A DNA stretch of 19,261 nucleotides, from positions 1 through 19,261 of the forward strand of contig JBKPDL010000066.1 of the NCBI GenBank assembly GCA_046727855.1, given 5' to 3'. Under the pieces are notes generated by a model, which ran no database searches, was not told where the DNA came from, and saw only the letters and a program-made list of their open reading frames with translations. The position numbers and the translations under genes are program-made. The stretch comes from DASPWV01 sp046727855 (GTDB lineage: Bacteria; Acidobacteriota; Vicinamibacteria; Vicinamibacterales; UBA2999). Positions 1 to 7,920 of the stretch are shown here, one piece after another; position 1 is the stretch's first letter, and each line of letters starts with the position of its first letter.

Positions 1-999
1 GTGCGCGAGGCTGCCAACCGCGCGCAATGCACCAACAACCTCAAGCAGATCGCTCTTGCCGCGATCAACTTTCACGACAGCAACCAAGAGTTTCCCGATA
101 GCTTTGCCGGCCTGATCGCGCTCGCCCAGTTGCCATCGGACGGAGCCGCGAATGGCTTCCAGTTGGTGCCAAAAATCATCGAGAAACAGGAAATCGTGGT
201 TCACGCCGAGCCGATTCCCGGTGTCACCGGCGGAGACAAATTGATTTTGCACGTGCTGCCGCCGCCCACACCCTGGACGGTCGAGACCGACGCCATGCCG
301 GGAGCGGAAGAAGGGCGGAACCAGATGTTCCGAAACCTGGCGGCGCTTGCGGCCGAGGACTTCGGCGCGCTCGGGTACATCTTGCCCTTTATCGAACAGG
401 ACAACCTGTATACGAGCGTTCGTCCGTTCATCGCAGAGGCGCCCGATAACCCGGACGTGATGGTCGTGTTCGAGCGGATGTCAACGCGTGGCGAGTTCAC
501 GCTCGGCGGCCTGTTCCAGACGGGGGAGGGGCCGCCCTTCGAAGACCCGGCGCTCCGGCGTCGATTCCGGAGTTTCGTCGAGCGAGCGAAAGGCGTGCTT
601 CAGATTGGCGCCTACGGCGAGGGCGAGCATACGGGCGGCGTGAATCTCGACGACATCCTCCGCCTTGGCAGCCGCGCCGCGGTGCCGATTTACAACTTCG
701 GCGACCTCAAGGCGCTCACCGCATCGTATCTGCTGTCAGCCGTGCTGACCCAGATCACGGACGGGACGTCGAACACGCTGCTCCTCCCTGCGGTGCATTT
801 GCCGGACCTGCCGGCGGTGCAAGTGAACGCGGAACTCCAGCGCTGGCTCGATCACGCGGCGCATGCGCAGGAGCAGGGGAATGAGGGTCCAAAGGCGAAG
901 TTTCTCAATCGCTACATCGGGTTGCTGCAGAAAGTCTCGGGACTCCTCCTGCCCGCGGTGAAGGCGGATGCGCTGATCGCGATCGCGCGAACGCTCTGA
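1..999 (+). CDS. DUF1559 family pilin-like protein, 5'-truncated by window edge
   Basis: 332 codons are open from base 1 to TGA at 997-999. The first residues (REAANRAQC, then TNNLKQIALA and a FHDSNQEFP stretch) match the segment that directly follows the type IV pilin-like N-terminal helix in DUF1559 (SBP_bac_10) proteins. The GTG at base 1 is therefore probably an internal valine, and the missing upstream part would be about 30-40 residues of prepilin leader and hydrophobic helix. Further family marks are ILPFIEQDNLY (about residue 128) and ITDGTSNTLLL (about residue 252). The usual C-terminal H-X9-DG signature is not obvious; the protein instead ends in a helical tail with LLLPAVKAD. The family is abundant in Planctomycetes and its function is unknown; a pseudopilin or cell-surface role is inferred. 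A hairpin follows the stop. Confidence 0.8.
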   Translation: MREAANRAQCTNNLKQIALAAINFHDSNQEFPDSFAGLIALAQLPSDGAANGFQLVPKIIEKQEIVVHAEPIPGVTGGDKLILHVLPPPTPWTVETDAMPGAEEGRNQMFRNLAALAAEDFGALGYILPFIEQDNLYTSVRPFIAEAPDNPDVMVVFERMSTRGEFTLGGLFQTGEGPPFEDPALRRRFRSFVERAKGVLQIGAYGEGEHTGGVNLDDILRLGSRAAVPIYNFGDLKALTASYLLSAVLTQITDGTSNTLLLPAVHLPDLPAVQVNAELQRWLDHAAHAQEQGNEGPKAKFLNRYIGLLQKVSGLLLPAVKADALIAIARTL

Positions 1000-1016
1000 A
1001 AGCCAGCGCGGACCTT

Positions 1017-1038
1017 CGACTCCGTGGACACGGAGTCG
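1017..1038. terminator. Perfect hairpin 17 bp after the DUF1559 stop
   Basis: CGACTCCGT and ACGGAGTCG form a perfect 9-bp stem around a GGAC loop. There is no T-run after it, so it is not a canonical intrinsic terminator. It may act as an mRNA 3'-end stabiliser or assist termination. The rest of 1000-1168 shows no coding signal. Confidence 0.5.
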
Positions 1039-1168
1039 CTCAGGCCCGTGCCCGGTCTCGCCGGCGTTTGTGACGATAGTGCAAAAACGAATGCCCCTCG
1101 ACTCACCCGAACGAGAGCCGCATAGGGCAAGCGAGGCCGGGCCCTCCCCCCTCGCCGATCGCGGCGAC

Positions 1169-1174
1169 TATAAT
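1169..1174 (+). promoter_or_regulatory. -10 box TATAAT for the kinase gene
   Basis: A perfect TATAAT ends 11 nt before the ATG at 1186. Transcription would start at about 1181, leaving a leader of only about 5 nt. I see no convincing -35 element 17 nt upstream and no Shine-Dalgarno, so near-leaderless expression is inferred. Confidence 0.55.
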
Positions 1175-1185
1175 GCACCTGTCTG

Positions 1186-2682
1186 ATGACGCTCTCCCCC
1201 GGCACACGCATCGGCGTGTACGAAATCGTCGCGCCGCTCGGCGCGGGAGGAATGGGCGAAGTCTATCGCGCCCGCGACGCCCGTCTTGGCCGCGACGTCG
1301 CCATCAAGTGCCTGCCCGAGGCATTCGCCGCCGATCCCGATCGTCTGATGCGCTTCGAGCGCGAGGCGCGGACGCTGGGCGCGCTCAATCACCTGCACAT
1401 CGCCCAGGTTTACGGTCTGGAAGAATCTGGAAACACACGCGCGCTGGTGATGGAGCTCGTCGGGGGTGAGGATCTGTCCGCGCGCATCGCTCGCGGAGCA
1501 ATGCCGCTGGACGAGGCGTTGCCGATCGCGCGTCAGATTGCCGAAGCGCTCGAGGCCGCGCACGCGCACGGCATCATCCATCGCGATCTCAAGCCGGCCA
1601 ACATCAAGGTCAACGACGACGGCACGGTCAAAGTGCTCGACTTCGGCCTCGCCAAAGCGTTCGACGCGAAGCCCGCGTCCGGCGACGGTGCGGTGCTGAA
1701 CTCGCCCACGATCACGTCGCCCGCGATGACGATGGGCGGGGTGATTCTCGGGACGGCGGCGTACATGTCGCCGGAGCAGGCGAAAGGGAAACTAGTCGAC
1801 AAGCGCGCGGACGTGTGGGCGTTTGGCTGCGTGCTTTACGAGATGCTCACCGGACGGCGCGCGTTCGAAGGCGAAGACGTGAGCGACACGCTGGCCGCCA
1901 TCCTGCGCAGCGATCCTGACTGGTCCGCTGTGGCATCGCTCTCGCCGGTGCTGCAGATGCTGCTCAAGCGCTGCATCGATCGCGACACCCGTCGTCGCAT
2001 TGGTGACATGTCGGCGGTGCGCTTCGTGTTGGACGATCCGTCTACGTTCACCCGTAGCGCGGACCTTAAGGTCCGCGACGAGTCGGCCATTGCGGCCGCC
2101 GTCGCCGACGCGCGTCGTCAGATGCGTCTGCGCACAGTCGCGCCTTTAGTCGCGCTCGTCGTGATTGCTGCAGCGATCGCGGCCATCGCCGTCTCGCGTG
2201 CGATGCGCAGCGCGCCGACGGACGCGCATCCGCCGGTCACGCGTTTCGTCTTGCCGCTGCCGCAAGGGCAAGTGCTGTCGATGTCGCGGCGGATGACGAC
2301 ATTGTCGCCGGACGGGCAGTCGCTCGCGTACATCATGGAGAGCGGGATGTTTGTACGCCGCTTTGCGCAGTTCGAAGCCGACGCGATTCCTGTCGTCGAT
2401 CTCGGGCAGGCGACCACTTCGCCGACGTTTTCTCCGGATGGCGCGTGGCTCGCCTTTCATTCCGGCTCGCAAGGCGCGATCAAGCGTGTGAGCACGCGCG
2501 GCGGCGCGGCCCTGCGTGTGCGAGGCGCAGCTGCCGCTGACGATTTCCTGGGACGCGAGCGGCATCTTGCTCGGTATGGGATTGGGCGGCGCGTTGCGCT
2601 GCGATCCTGCCGGCGGCGCGGCGCAGCAACTGGTGCGTGCGCAGGAAGACGAGCTCATTCTTGGCCCGCAGCTCCTGGATAG
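1186..2682 (+). CDS. Receptor Ser/Thr protein kinase with PD40 propeller: kinase half before a frameshift
   Basis: This is a Hanks-type kinase that phosphorylates Ser/Thr on partner proteins. The catalytic domain covers about residues 11-275: glycine loop GAGGMGEVYRA (20-30), VAIK with Lys41, HRDLKPAN starting at His132, DFG at 152-154, GTAAYMSPEQ and DVWAFGCVLYEMLTG. One membrane helix follows at about 318-338, then the start of a PD40/TolB-like propeller (FSPDGAWLAFHS). That places the kinase in the cytoplasm and the propeller outside. Homology breaks at about 2510-2520, and the remaining ~55 residues to 2682 are out-of-frame, Arg- and Ala-rich sequence. The propeller continues in the frame of 2516-3976. 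Together they make about 930 residues, the usual size for acidobacterial kinase-PD40 proteins. The ATG is favoured by the TATAAT just upstream. It is either a real frameshift or a sequencing error. Confidence 0.85.
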   Translation: MTLSPGTRIGVYEIVAPLGAGGMGEVYRARDARLGRDVAIKCLPEAFAADPDRLMRFEREARTLGALNHLHIAQVYGLEESGNTRALVMELVGGEDLSARIARGAMPLDEALPIARQIAEALEAAHAHGIIHRDLKPANIKVNDDGTVKVLDFGLAKAFDAKPASGDGAVLNSPTITSPAMTMGGVILGTAAYMSPEQAKGKLVDKRADVWAFGCVLYEMLTGRRAFEGEDVSDTLAAILRSDPDWSAVASLSPVLQMLLKRCIDRDTRRRIGDMSAVRFVLDDPSTFTRSADLKVRDESAIAAAVADARRQMRLRTVAPLVALVVIAAAIAAIAVSRAMRSAPTDAHPPVTRFVLPLPQGQVLSMSRRMTTLSPDGQSLAYIMESGMFVRRFAQFEADAIPVVDLGQATTSPTFSPDGAWLAFHSGSQGAIKRVSTRGGAALRVRGAAAADDFLGRERHLARYGIGRRVALRSCRRRGAATGACAGRRAHSWPAAPG

Positions 2683-3976
2683 CGACTCGCTCCTCTTCAC
2701 CAGCGCCCACATGTCCGAAACCGGTCCCGCGCGCTGGGACAAGACGCAGATGATCGTGCAATCTCTCAAGAGCGGCACCCGTCGCGTCGTCGTCAACTCA
2801 GGAAGCGACGCACGCGTCACTGCGACCGGGCATCTCGTCTATCGCTATGGCGGCATTCTCTACGCGGTGCCGTTTGATGCCAGGACGCAGTCGATTCGCG
2901 GCGACGCCGTGCCGGTGATTGAAGGCATCACGCGTGCTTCGTCTGGTGCGACGCAGATGTCGCTCTCTGAAAGCGGCACCATCGTCTACATGCCCGGATC
3001 GACGGGCACCGGCAGCACTGAGCGTCAGCTCACGATTGGCGATCGCGGCGGCGTCACCTCACGCGTGCCGCTGGCGCCCGGCCCATTCGTGCATGTGCGC
3101 GTATCGTCCGACGGCAAACAGGCAGCGCTCGGGAGTGACGATGGCAAGAATGCGAGCGTGTGGGTGTATGCGCTCGACGGCAAAAGCGCGCTCCGGCGTC
3201 TTACGTTGACCGGAGTCAACCGTTTTCCGGTGTGGTCGCCGGACGGCCAATGGATTGCGTTCCAATCCGAGCGTGACAACGAACGCGGAATCTATCGTCA
3301 GCGTGCGGACGGCACTGGCGGTCCGGAGCGCTTGACCACCGCGGCCGCGGGCGAGGAGCAGATGCCCGAATCGTGGTCGCCGGATGGAAAGTATCTGGCT
3401 TACTCGGCGCACGTCACCTCGCCGCGCAATCAGTACGCGCTGTGGATGCTGTCGCTAGCCGACGGCAAGGCCGCGCCTTTTGGCGGCGTAAAGGCGGTGG
3501 AACCGATTGGCGCGACGTTCTCTCCTGACGGCCGCTGGGTCGCCTACGTCCACAGCAGGTCGGACGACATCTCCGGTGCCGATCGCGGCGTGTACGTGCA
3601 GCCTTTTCCTGCCACCGGCACCGTGTATCAAGCGCCGCGTCAGCTCGTGGACTTTCATCCGATGTGGTCGAGCGGCGGCAAGGAGCTCGTCTTCCTCGCG
3701 TCGACCACGGCGCGGCAGATGGCGGCGATGCAGGTAACGGCGGCGGGCAGCGGTTTGGCCTTCGGCGCGCCGGTGCGTTTTCCGGCGAGTGTGACGGGGG
3801 ACAGGTTGTCGCTGGAGCCGCGGGCGTTTGACATGTTGCCTGACGGGCGATTGATCGGCCTCGTGGGCCCGGCTGACGCGGGTGGTGGTGGTGGCGGTGG
3901 CGGTGGTGGGTTTGCGGAGTTGCGGGTGGTGATGAATTGGTTTGAAGAACTCGCGCAACGCGTGCCGGTGAAGTGA
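2516..3976 (+). CDS. PD40/TolB-like propeller half of the frameshifted Ser/Thr kinase
   Basis: This frame continues the upstream kinase after a single-base shift. CEAQLPLTISWDASG follows naturally on the STRGGAAL of the other frame. Propeller blades are marked by PD40 motifs: WSPDGQWIAFQSERD, WSPDGKYLAYSAH and FSPDGRWVAYVHSR. A glycine-only run sits near the C-terminus (bases 3887-3910), before the final FEELAQRVPVK. The GTG at 2516 has no ribosome site of its own, so it is probably not an independent start, and the segment is only expressed if the frame is restored. The role inferred from the family is extracytoplasmic ligand or protein sensing for the kinase. Confidence is high that it is the second half of one gene and low that it is separately translated. 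Confidence 0.8.
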   Translation: MCEAQLPLTISWDASGILLGMGLGGALRCDPAGGAAQQLVRAQEDELILGPQLLDSDSLLFTSAHMSETGPARWDKTQMIVQSLKSGTRRVVVNSGSDARVTATGHLVYRYGGILYAVPFDARTQSIRGDAVPVIEGITRASSGATQMSLSESGTIVYMPGSTGTGSTERQLTIGDRGGVTSRVPLAPGPFVHVRVSSDGKQAALGSDDGKNASVWVYALDGKSALRRLTLTGVNRFPVWSPDGQWIAFQSERDNERGIYRQRADGTGGPERLTTAAAGEEQMPESWSPDGKYLAYSAHVTSPRNQYALWMLSLADGKAAPFGGVKAVEPIGATFSPDGRWVAYVHSRSDDISGADRGVYVQPFPATGTVYQAPRQLVDFHPMWSSGGKELVFLASTTARQMAAMQVTAAGSGLAFGAPVRFPASVTGDRLSLEPRAFDMLPDGRLIGLVGPADAGGGGGGGGGGFAELRVVMNWFEELAQRVPVK

Positions 3977-3986
3977 CTGACCTCCC

Positions 3987-4053
3987 CGCCTTCGCTCGCG
4001 CTGCGATCGCTGGCGAGCTTCGGCGAGGCCTCACCGTAGCGGCCTTCGGCCGC
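3987..4053. other. Inverted-repeat cluster behind the kinase gene
   Basis: Two adjacent hairpins lie 11 nt after the kinase stop. At 3987-4025, CGCCTTCGCTCGC pairs with GCGAGCTTCGGCG (10 of 13 positions) around a GCGATCGC-containing loop. At 4039-4053, GCGGCC TTC GGCCGC is a perfect 6-bp stem. There is no U-tract. They could stop or protect the 3' end of the kinase mRNA. The wording resembles intergenic repeat elements I associate with Vicinamibacteria, but that is recollection and not tested here. Confidence 0.5.
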
Positions 4054-4070
4054 GGAGGCGGGCGTCCCGT

Positions 4071-4200
4071 TAGCGACCTCCGTCCCGGCTAGCGACCTCC
4101 GTCCCGGCTAGCGACCTCCGTCCCGGCTAGTGACCTCCGTCCCGGCTAGCGACCTCCGTCCCGGCAGCGACCTCCGTCCCGGCAGCGACCTCCGTCCCGC
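4071..4200. repeat. Tandem repeat, seven copies of a 19-bp unit
   Basis: The unit is TAGCGACCTCCGTCCCGGC. Five 19-bp copies start at 4071, 4090, 4109, 4128 (one C-to-T change) and 4147. An 18-bp copy follows at 4166 and a 17-bp copy at 4184, both lacking the leading T. The near-perfect identity suggests recent expansion. It lies between the convergent 3' ends of the kinase (+) and the M20 peptidase (-). It is not a CRISPR, because there are no spacers. 4201-4295 contains nothing I can identify. Confidence 0.95.
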
Positions 4201-4295
4201 ATCGCAATTCGCGAACGGAGACGGCGCTGCTTGCGCTTTCGACGCGACCATTGGCGCCGACTTTCGACGTCGCTCACACTGCCGAACGCACGCCG

Positions 4296-5681
4296 CTACT
4301 GCGACAGTGCTTTGATCAGCCGATACTGAAACTCAAGCCCTTCGAAATACTGTTTCACGCCCACTCGTTCGTCGCGCCCGTGCGCGCGCACGTCGTCCAC
4401 ATCGCCGAACGTGCCGTCGATACCGTAGGTAGGGATTTCCCCGTTTCTGAGGTAGAGACTATCGGTGGCGCCGGTGCTCATCACCGGCACCACGACGACG
4501 CCGGGATACATCTGGGCGGTGAGCGATTCCACAACTTTCATTACGTCGGGCCGAAGCGGCGACGGCCGGCTCGGCGTCGCCTGATTGACGAACGTCACTT
4601 TGATCTGCTGATCTGCGATCACCTCCGTCAGCTTCTCTTTGATCGATTCGGGTGACACGCCGGGCAGGATCCGACAATTGACGTTCGCCGCGGCGAGCTG
4701 TGGCAGCGCATTGTTGGCATGCCCGCCCTCGAGGCGCGTGGCGACACACGTGGTGCGCATCAGCGAATTCCAATAAGGGAGCTGCGCCGACAACCGCGCG
4801 GCCGCTGCCAGATCCGCGGTCTGGCCGGCCACTGCGTGCATGTCGGCAGCGATCTTCGGATCCGCTTCCACCTTGGCCGATCGCTCGAAGTAGGTGCGCG
4901 TCACCTCGTTCAGCTGCACCGGAAACTCGAACGCCGCGAGACGCGCCAGCGCCGACGCCAGGTGGTAGATGGCGTTGTCCTTCACCGGCAGCGAGCTGTG
5001 GCCGCCGGCGTTGGTGACCTCGAGGCGAAAATCCTGATACACCTTCTCGCTGGCCTGAATCTCGTTGGTCAGGTAGTTGCCCTTGCGCATCGTCCCGCCG
5101 CCGCCTTCGTTGATAGCGAATTCGGCATCGATGAGCGCGCGGTGGTTCTTGACGAGCCAGTCGACGCCGTTGAAGCGACCGCCCTCTTCATCGGCGGTCA
5201 ACGCGAGAATCAGATCGCGATCCGGCGTGAAGCCCTCGGCCTTCAACCGGAGAAGGTTGGCGACGAATTGCGATGCCATCGCCTTGTCGTCGCTCGTGCC
5301 GCGGCCGTAGAAGTAGCCATCCTGCTCGAGGAAAACGAACGGATCGAACGACCAGTCCTCCCGTTTGGCGTCGACGACATCGAGATGCGCGAGGAGGAGC
5401 AGCGGCCGCTTCGCGCCCTTGCCACGATAGCGCACCACCAGGTTGTGTTTGCGCGGGTCGGGGCCGAGCACGCGGATGTCGCCTTCAGGAAAGCCGGCGG
5501 CGCGGAATCGCACGGCCATCGCTTCGGCAGCTTTCGTGACGTTACCGGCCGCCGTATCGGTCGTATTGATCTCGACGAGCTCTTTGTAGATCTCGCGTGC
5601 GCGTTGCTCGTGCGGGGCGGACTGCGCTGCGAGAGCGGTGGTGATGAACGCCATCGCGGCAACCGCAGGAAACTGACCCAT
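4296..5681 (-). CDS. Secreted M20 family zinc metallopeptidase
   Basis: 461 residues. M20 peptidases use two zinc ions to hydrolyse amide bonds at peptide C-termini, dipeptides or acylated amino acids. Visible motifs: AHLDVVD (zinc ligand His99, Asp101), GRGTSDDK (bridging Asp131), TADEEGG (catalytic Glu165, zinc Glu166), dimerisation-domain GGHSSLP (226-232), GGHANNALP, STGATDS (402-408) and RAHGRDERV (ligand His434). All expected metal and catalytic residues are present. The N-terminus MGQFPAVAAMAFITTALAA looks like a short signal peptide (cleavage near ALA-A|Q), giving periplasmic or secreted location. The frame stays open for 62 more codons upstream, but that part is non-hydrophobic and lacks family similarity. 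A TATAAT ends 6 nt before this ATG, which fixes the start. The exact substrate cannot be told from sequence. Confidence 0.92.
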   Translation of the reverse strand: MGQFPAVAAMAFITTALAAQSAPHEQRAREIYKELVEINTTDTAAGNVTKAAEAMAVRFRAAGFPEGDIRVLGPDPRKHNLVVRYRGKGAKRPLLLLAHLDVVDAKREDWSFDPFVFLEQDGYFYGRGTSDDKAMASQFVANLLRLKAEGFTPDRDLILALTADEEGGRFNGVDWLVKNHRALIDAEFAINEGGGGTMRKGNYLTNEIQASEKVYQDFRLEVTNAGGHSSLPVKDNAIYHLASALARLAAFEFPVQLNEVTRTYFERSAKVEADPKIAADMHAVAGQTADLAAAARLSAQLPYWNSLMRTTCVATRLEGGHANNALPQLAAANVNCRILPGVSPESIKEKLTEVIADQQIKVTFVNQATPSRPSPLRPDVMKVVESLTAQMYPGVVVVPVMSTGATDSLYLRNGEIPTYGIDGTFGDVDDVRAHGRDERVGVKQYFEGLEFQYRLIKALSQ

Positions 5682-5687
5682 GGCCGG

Positions 5688-5693
5688 ATTATA
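5688..5693 (-). promoter_or_regulatory. -10 box TATAAT for the M20 peptidase, leaderless arrangement
   Basis: TATAAT on the minus strand is followed by 6 nt (CCGGCC) and then the ATG at 5681. With the usual 6-7 nt from -10 to +1, the transcript would begin at the start codon. There is no Shine-Dalgarno. The spacing is the same as at 6092-6097. Confidence 0.6.
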
Positions 5694-5785
5694 GGCCGCG
5701 CGCGCTTTACCAATTCTCGCGTTCGAGAACCGCGACTTTTTGGCCAAGCTCGGCGACGACGTGATGTAACGCGACGAACCTCTGG

Positions 5786-5965
5786 TTAATCGGCACGCAT
5801 CTCCGCCCGCTCCATGGTTTCGCGCAGTGTGCTGAGGGCTTCGAACGAGAGTCGCATCAACCGACACAGCTCGTCGAACCGCACGTTGCCGCGGTTCTCG
5901 AACTGCTCCATGTAGGAGAAGAACTCGACCGCGTAATGAAGTCGTCGACTATCGCGTTGACACAC
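5786..5965 (-). CDS. Small ORF, 59 aa, unrecognised helical protein or gene remnant
   Basis: GTG at 5963-5965 to TAA at 5786-5788. The product contains HYAVEFFSYMEQFENRG, then FDELCRLMRLSFEAL and a charged C-terminus RETMERAEMRAD, predicted as amphipathic helices. Nearly every third codon position from His10 on is G or C, as in the real genes here, while the overlapping frames look random. An upstream TAA limits the ORF to about 64 codons, so it is either a small protein or the surviving 3' end of a larger gene. It lies about 100 bp behind the M20 start on the same strand. I do not recognise the family. There is no clear ribosome site before the GTG, so the start is uncertain. Confidence 0.4.
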   Translation of the reverse strand: MCQRDSRRLHYAVEFFSYMEQFENRGNVRFDELCRLMRLSFEALSTLRETMERAEMRAD

Positions 5966-6091
5966 CCCGCCCCATTAGGACAGGACGGCACGGTTCGCGT
6001 GTGAAACCCGCTCTTTGCCCGATCCTCAGAACGGCTCCTGCGTTTGCACGGCGGCAGCGGCCGCGGATGAATGGGACGACGTAGCGACATC

Positions 6092-6097
6092 TATAAT
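6092..6097 (+). promoter_or_regulatory. -10 box TATAAT for the PD40 propeller gene, leaderless arrangement
   Basis: TATAAT is followed by CAGCCG (6 nt) and then ATG at 6104, so the predicted +1 falls on the A of the start codon. No -35 hexamer or Shine-Dalgarno is visible. This argues for the ATG at 6104 rather than the upstream in-frame ATG at 6071. Confidence 0.6.
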
Positions 6098-6103
6098 CAG
6101 CCG

Positions 6104-7918
6104 ATGATCGCCACCGCGACGGCTGCAAGGCGCTGGCTGCTGTTTGTCACGTTGCTTGCCGCGATGTCCCTGGCCGCGACCCAGACGGGCACTCGCAACG
6201 ATCTGGATGCGTCGCGTCTGACCTACGTCACCACGGCTCGTCAACTGGGCGTCGTCGGTTACCGCGATCCGCTCGGCGCAATCTCGCGGGACGGATCGCG
6301 TGTCGCGTTCACCGCGGGCCGCCGCCTCTACGAATCGCCGATTTCCGGCGGCATGCGCGCCGAACTCGCGGCCGCAGGAGGTCAGATTCGTTACCTCGCG
6401 CCGCGTGGTCCGTCGGGCGAATGGATCTTCGACGATCCCACCTCTGCGGAGCGCTGGTGGGCGGTGCCGTCGCGCGATGACAAACGGCCGCTCTTCGGAT
6501 CGAAGACGGAAATCACGACCGCCGCGGGATCGCCAGCCCCCGCGCTGCGCCTTTCCTCGCTGTTTCAGCTCACGGCTTCGTCTGACGGCAAATCGTTCGC
6601 CGCGCTCGTGACGGGATCGCGAGGTCTCGAGCTGTGGCGCATCGCGTCGGATGGATCGACCGCGTCGTTCCTGCACGGTCCCGGGGCGATCGCGTCACCC
6701 GCGTGGACTTCGTCTGGCGACGTCGCGTGCATCCTCACGGTGAACGGCCGCTCGCGATTATCGATCCCGTGCGGCAAAGCGCCGACGGTTCTCGATCCCG
6801 ACATCAACGTGATCGGACCCGTCGCGTTTTCGCCGGTGACGGCGGACGTCTACTTCGCGTCGCCGAATCAAGGCGGCATGGTCGATCTGTGGCGGGCCGA
6901 TCTCACCACGCGCGGCGCCGCGCGCGTGACGTCCTTTTCGCGCGACACCTATGCGCCGTCGATCGCGGCCGACGGCCGCGTGCTGTTCAAGGTGCAGAGC
7001 TATCGCACGTCGGTGGCCGAGCTCGACGTCGCCTCCGGCCGCATGCAGCAGCTCTCGACGCTGCAAGCGGAAACGCCGTCGTATCACCCGGACGGCAAGC
7101 GCATCGCGGTCACGTACGGCACCTGGCGCCGTCTTATCGACGATGCGAAGTATCCGGATATTGCGCAGGACATTGGCGTGATCCGCGCGATGCCGATCGA
7201 CGCGCCGGCGGCGGAGTCGATGGAGATCATTGCCAACAGCGACTCTGAGGATCAGGCGATGGCCTGGTCGCCGAACGGCAAGTGGATTGTGCTGCACTCG
7301 CACCGCGAGCAGTCGGATGACGTGTGGCTGCGGCCGGTGGGCGGCGGCGCGCCCGATCGCCGCGTGTCGTTTCTGGGCCGCGGCGCGGAAGTAGGCTGGC
7401 CGCGCTGGTCGCCGGACGGCAAATCGGTGGTGTTTGCCGGCACGAGCCCGAAGACGCGCAAAACGGAGCTATTCGTGATTGGCATCGATCAGGACAGCGG
7501 CGTCGTCACCTCACCGCCGCGCGAGTTGGCGATCGCTGGCTTGACCGGCATGCTCACGCACGCGGAATGGCTGCCGGACAATGCGACGCTTGTCGCGATT
7601 GCGAAAGAAGGCCCGGGGGGCCATGCGATTATCTCCGTGCCTGCCGCCGGCGGCGCGGCGCGCGTCGTTCATCGCTTCGCATCGGAGCACGATTTTCCAG
7701 GGCTTGGTGTGACGCCGGACGGCCAGCGTGTCGCCTTCATCGCACCCGCGCCCGACGGGTTTTATCAGATCTTTGCAATGCCGGTGGATGGTGGTGTCGC
7801 GCAGCAGATCACGTTTGATCGCACGGACAAGACGCAGCCAGCGTGGTCGCCGGATGGGCGCCGGATTGCGTTTACTGTGTGGAGTTACGACGTGCAGTTC
7901 TGGATGACGCCGCGCTAA
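6104..7918 (+). CDS. Exported PD40/TolB-like beta-propeller protein
   Basis: 604 residues. The N-terminus MIATATAARRWLLFVTLLAA continues into MSLAATQ as a typical signal peptide, so the protein is probably periplasmic or surface-exposed. The rest is PD40 (WD40-like) repeat sequence: SRDGSRVAFTAG near the start, YHPDGKRIAVTYG, WSPNGKWIVLHSHR, WSPDGKSVVFAGT, VTPDGQRVAFIAP and WSPDGRRIAFTVW at the end. No enzymatic domain (peptidase S9, kinase) is attached. It resembles the sensor half of the kinase at 1186-3976 but is exported by itself. Function is unknown; a ligand- or protein-binding scaffold is inferred. It is monocistronic with its own promoter. The stop codon is directly followed by the first GATGTGGC repeat array. 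Confidence 0.85.
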   Translation: MIATATAARRWLLFVTLLAAMSLAATQTGTRNDLDASRLTYVTTARQLGVVGYRDPLGAISRDGSRVAFTAGRRLYESPISGGMRAELAAAGGQIRYLAPRGPSGEWIFDDPTSAERWWAVPSRDDKRPLFGSKTEITTAAGSPAPALRLSSLFQLTASSDGKSFAALVTGSRGLELWRIASDGSTASFLHGPGAIASPAWTSSGDVACILTVNGRSRLSIPCGKAPTVLDPDINVIGPVAFSPVTADVYFASPNQGGMVDLWRADLTTRGAARVTSFSRDTYAPSIAADGRVLFKVQSYRTSVAELDVASGRMQQLSTLQAETPSYHPDGKRIAVTYGTWRRLIDDAKYPDIAQDIGVIRAMPIDAPAAESMEIIANSDSEDQAMAWSPNGKWIVLHSHREQSDDVWLRPVGGGAPDRRVSFLGRGAEVGWPRWSPDGKSVVFAGTSPKTRKTELFVIGIDQDSGVVTSPPRELAIAGLTGMLTHAEWLPDNATLVAIAKEGPGGHAIISVPAAGGAARVVHRFASEHDFPGLGVTPDGQRVAFIAPAPDGFYQIFAMPVDGGVAQQITFDRTDKTQPAWSPDGRRIAFTVWSYDVQFWMTPR

Positions 7919-7920
7919 TC

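Noticed and set aside
2146..2820. 224-codon minus-strand ORF
   Set aside because: Antisense shadow of the kinase gene across the frameshift.
3887..3910. G/T-rich run near the kinase gene's end as a slippage site
   Set aside because: It encodes a glycine run in the correct frame to the stop; the real frame change is 1.4 kb upstream.
4719..5789. 356-codon + strand ORF
   Set aside because: Antisense of the M20 peptidase, which has every catalytic motif; the ORF is an effect of high GC content.
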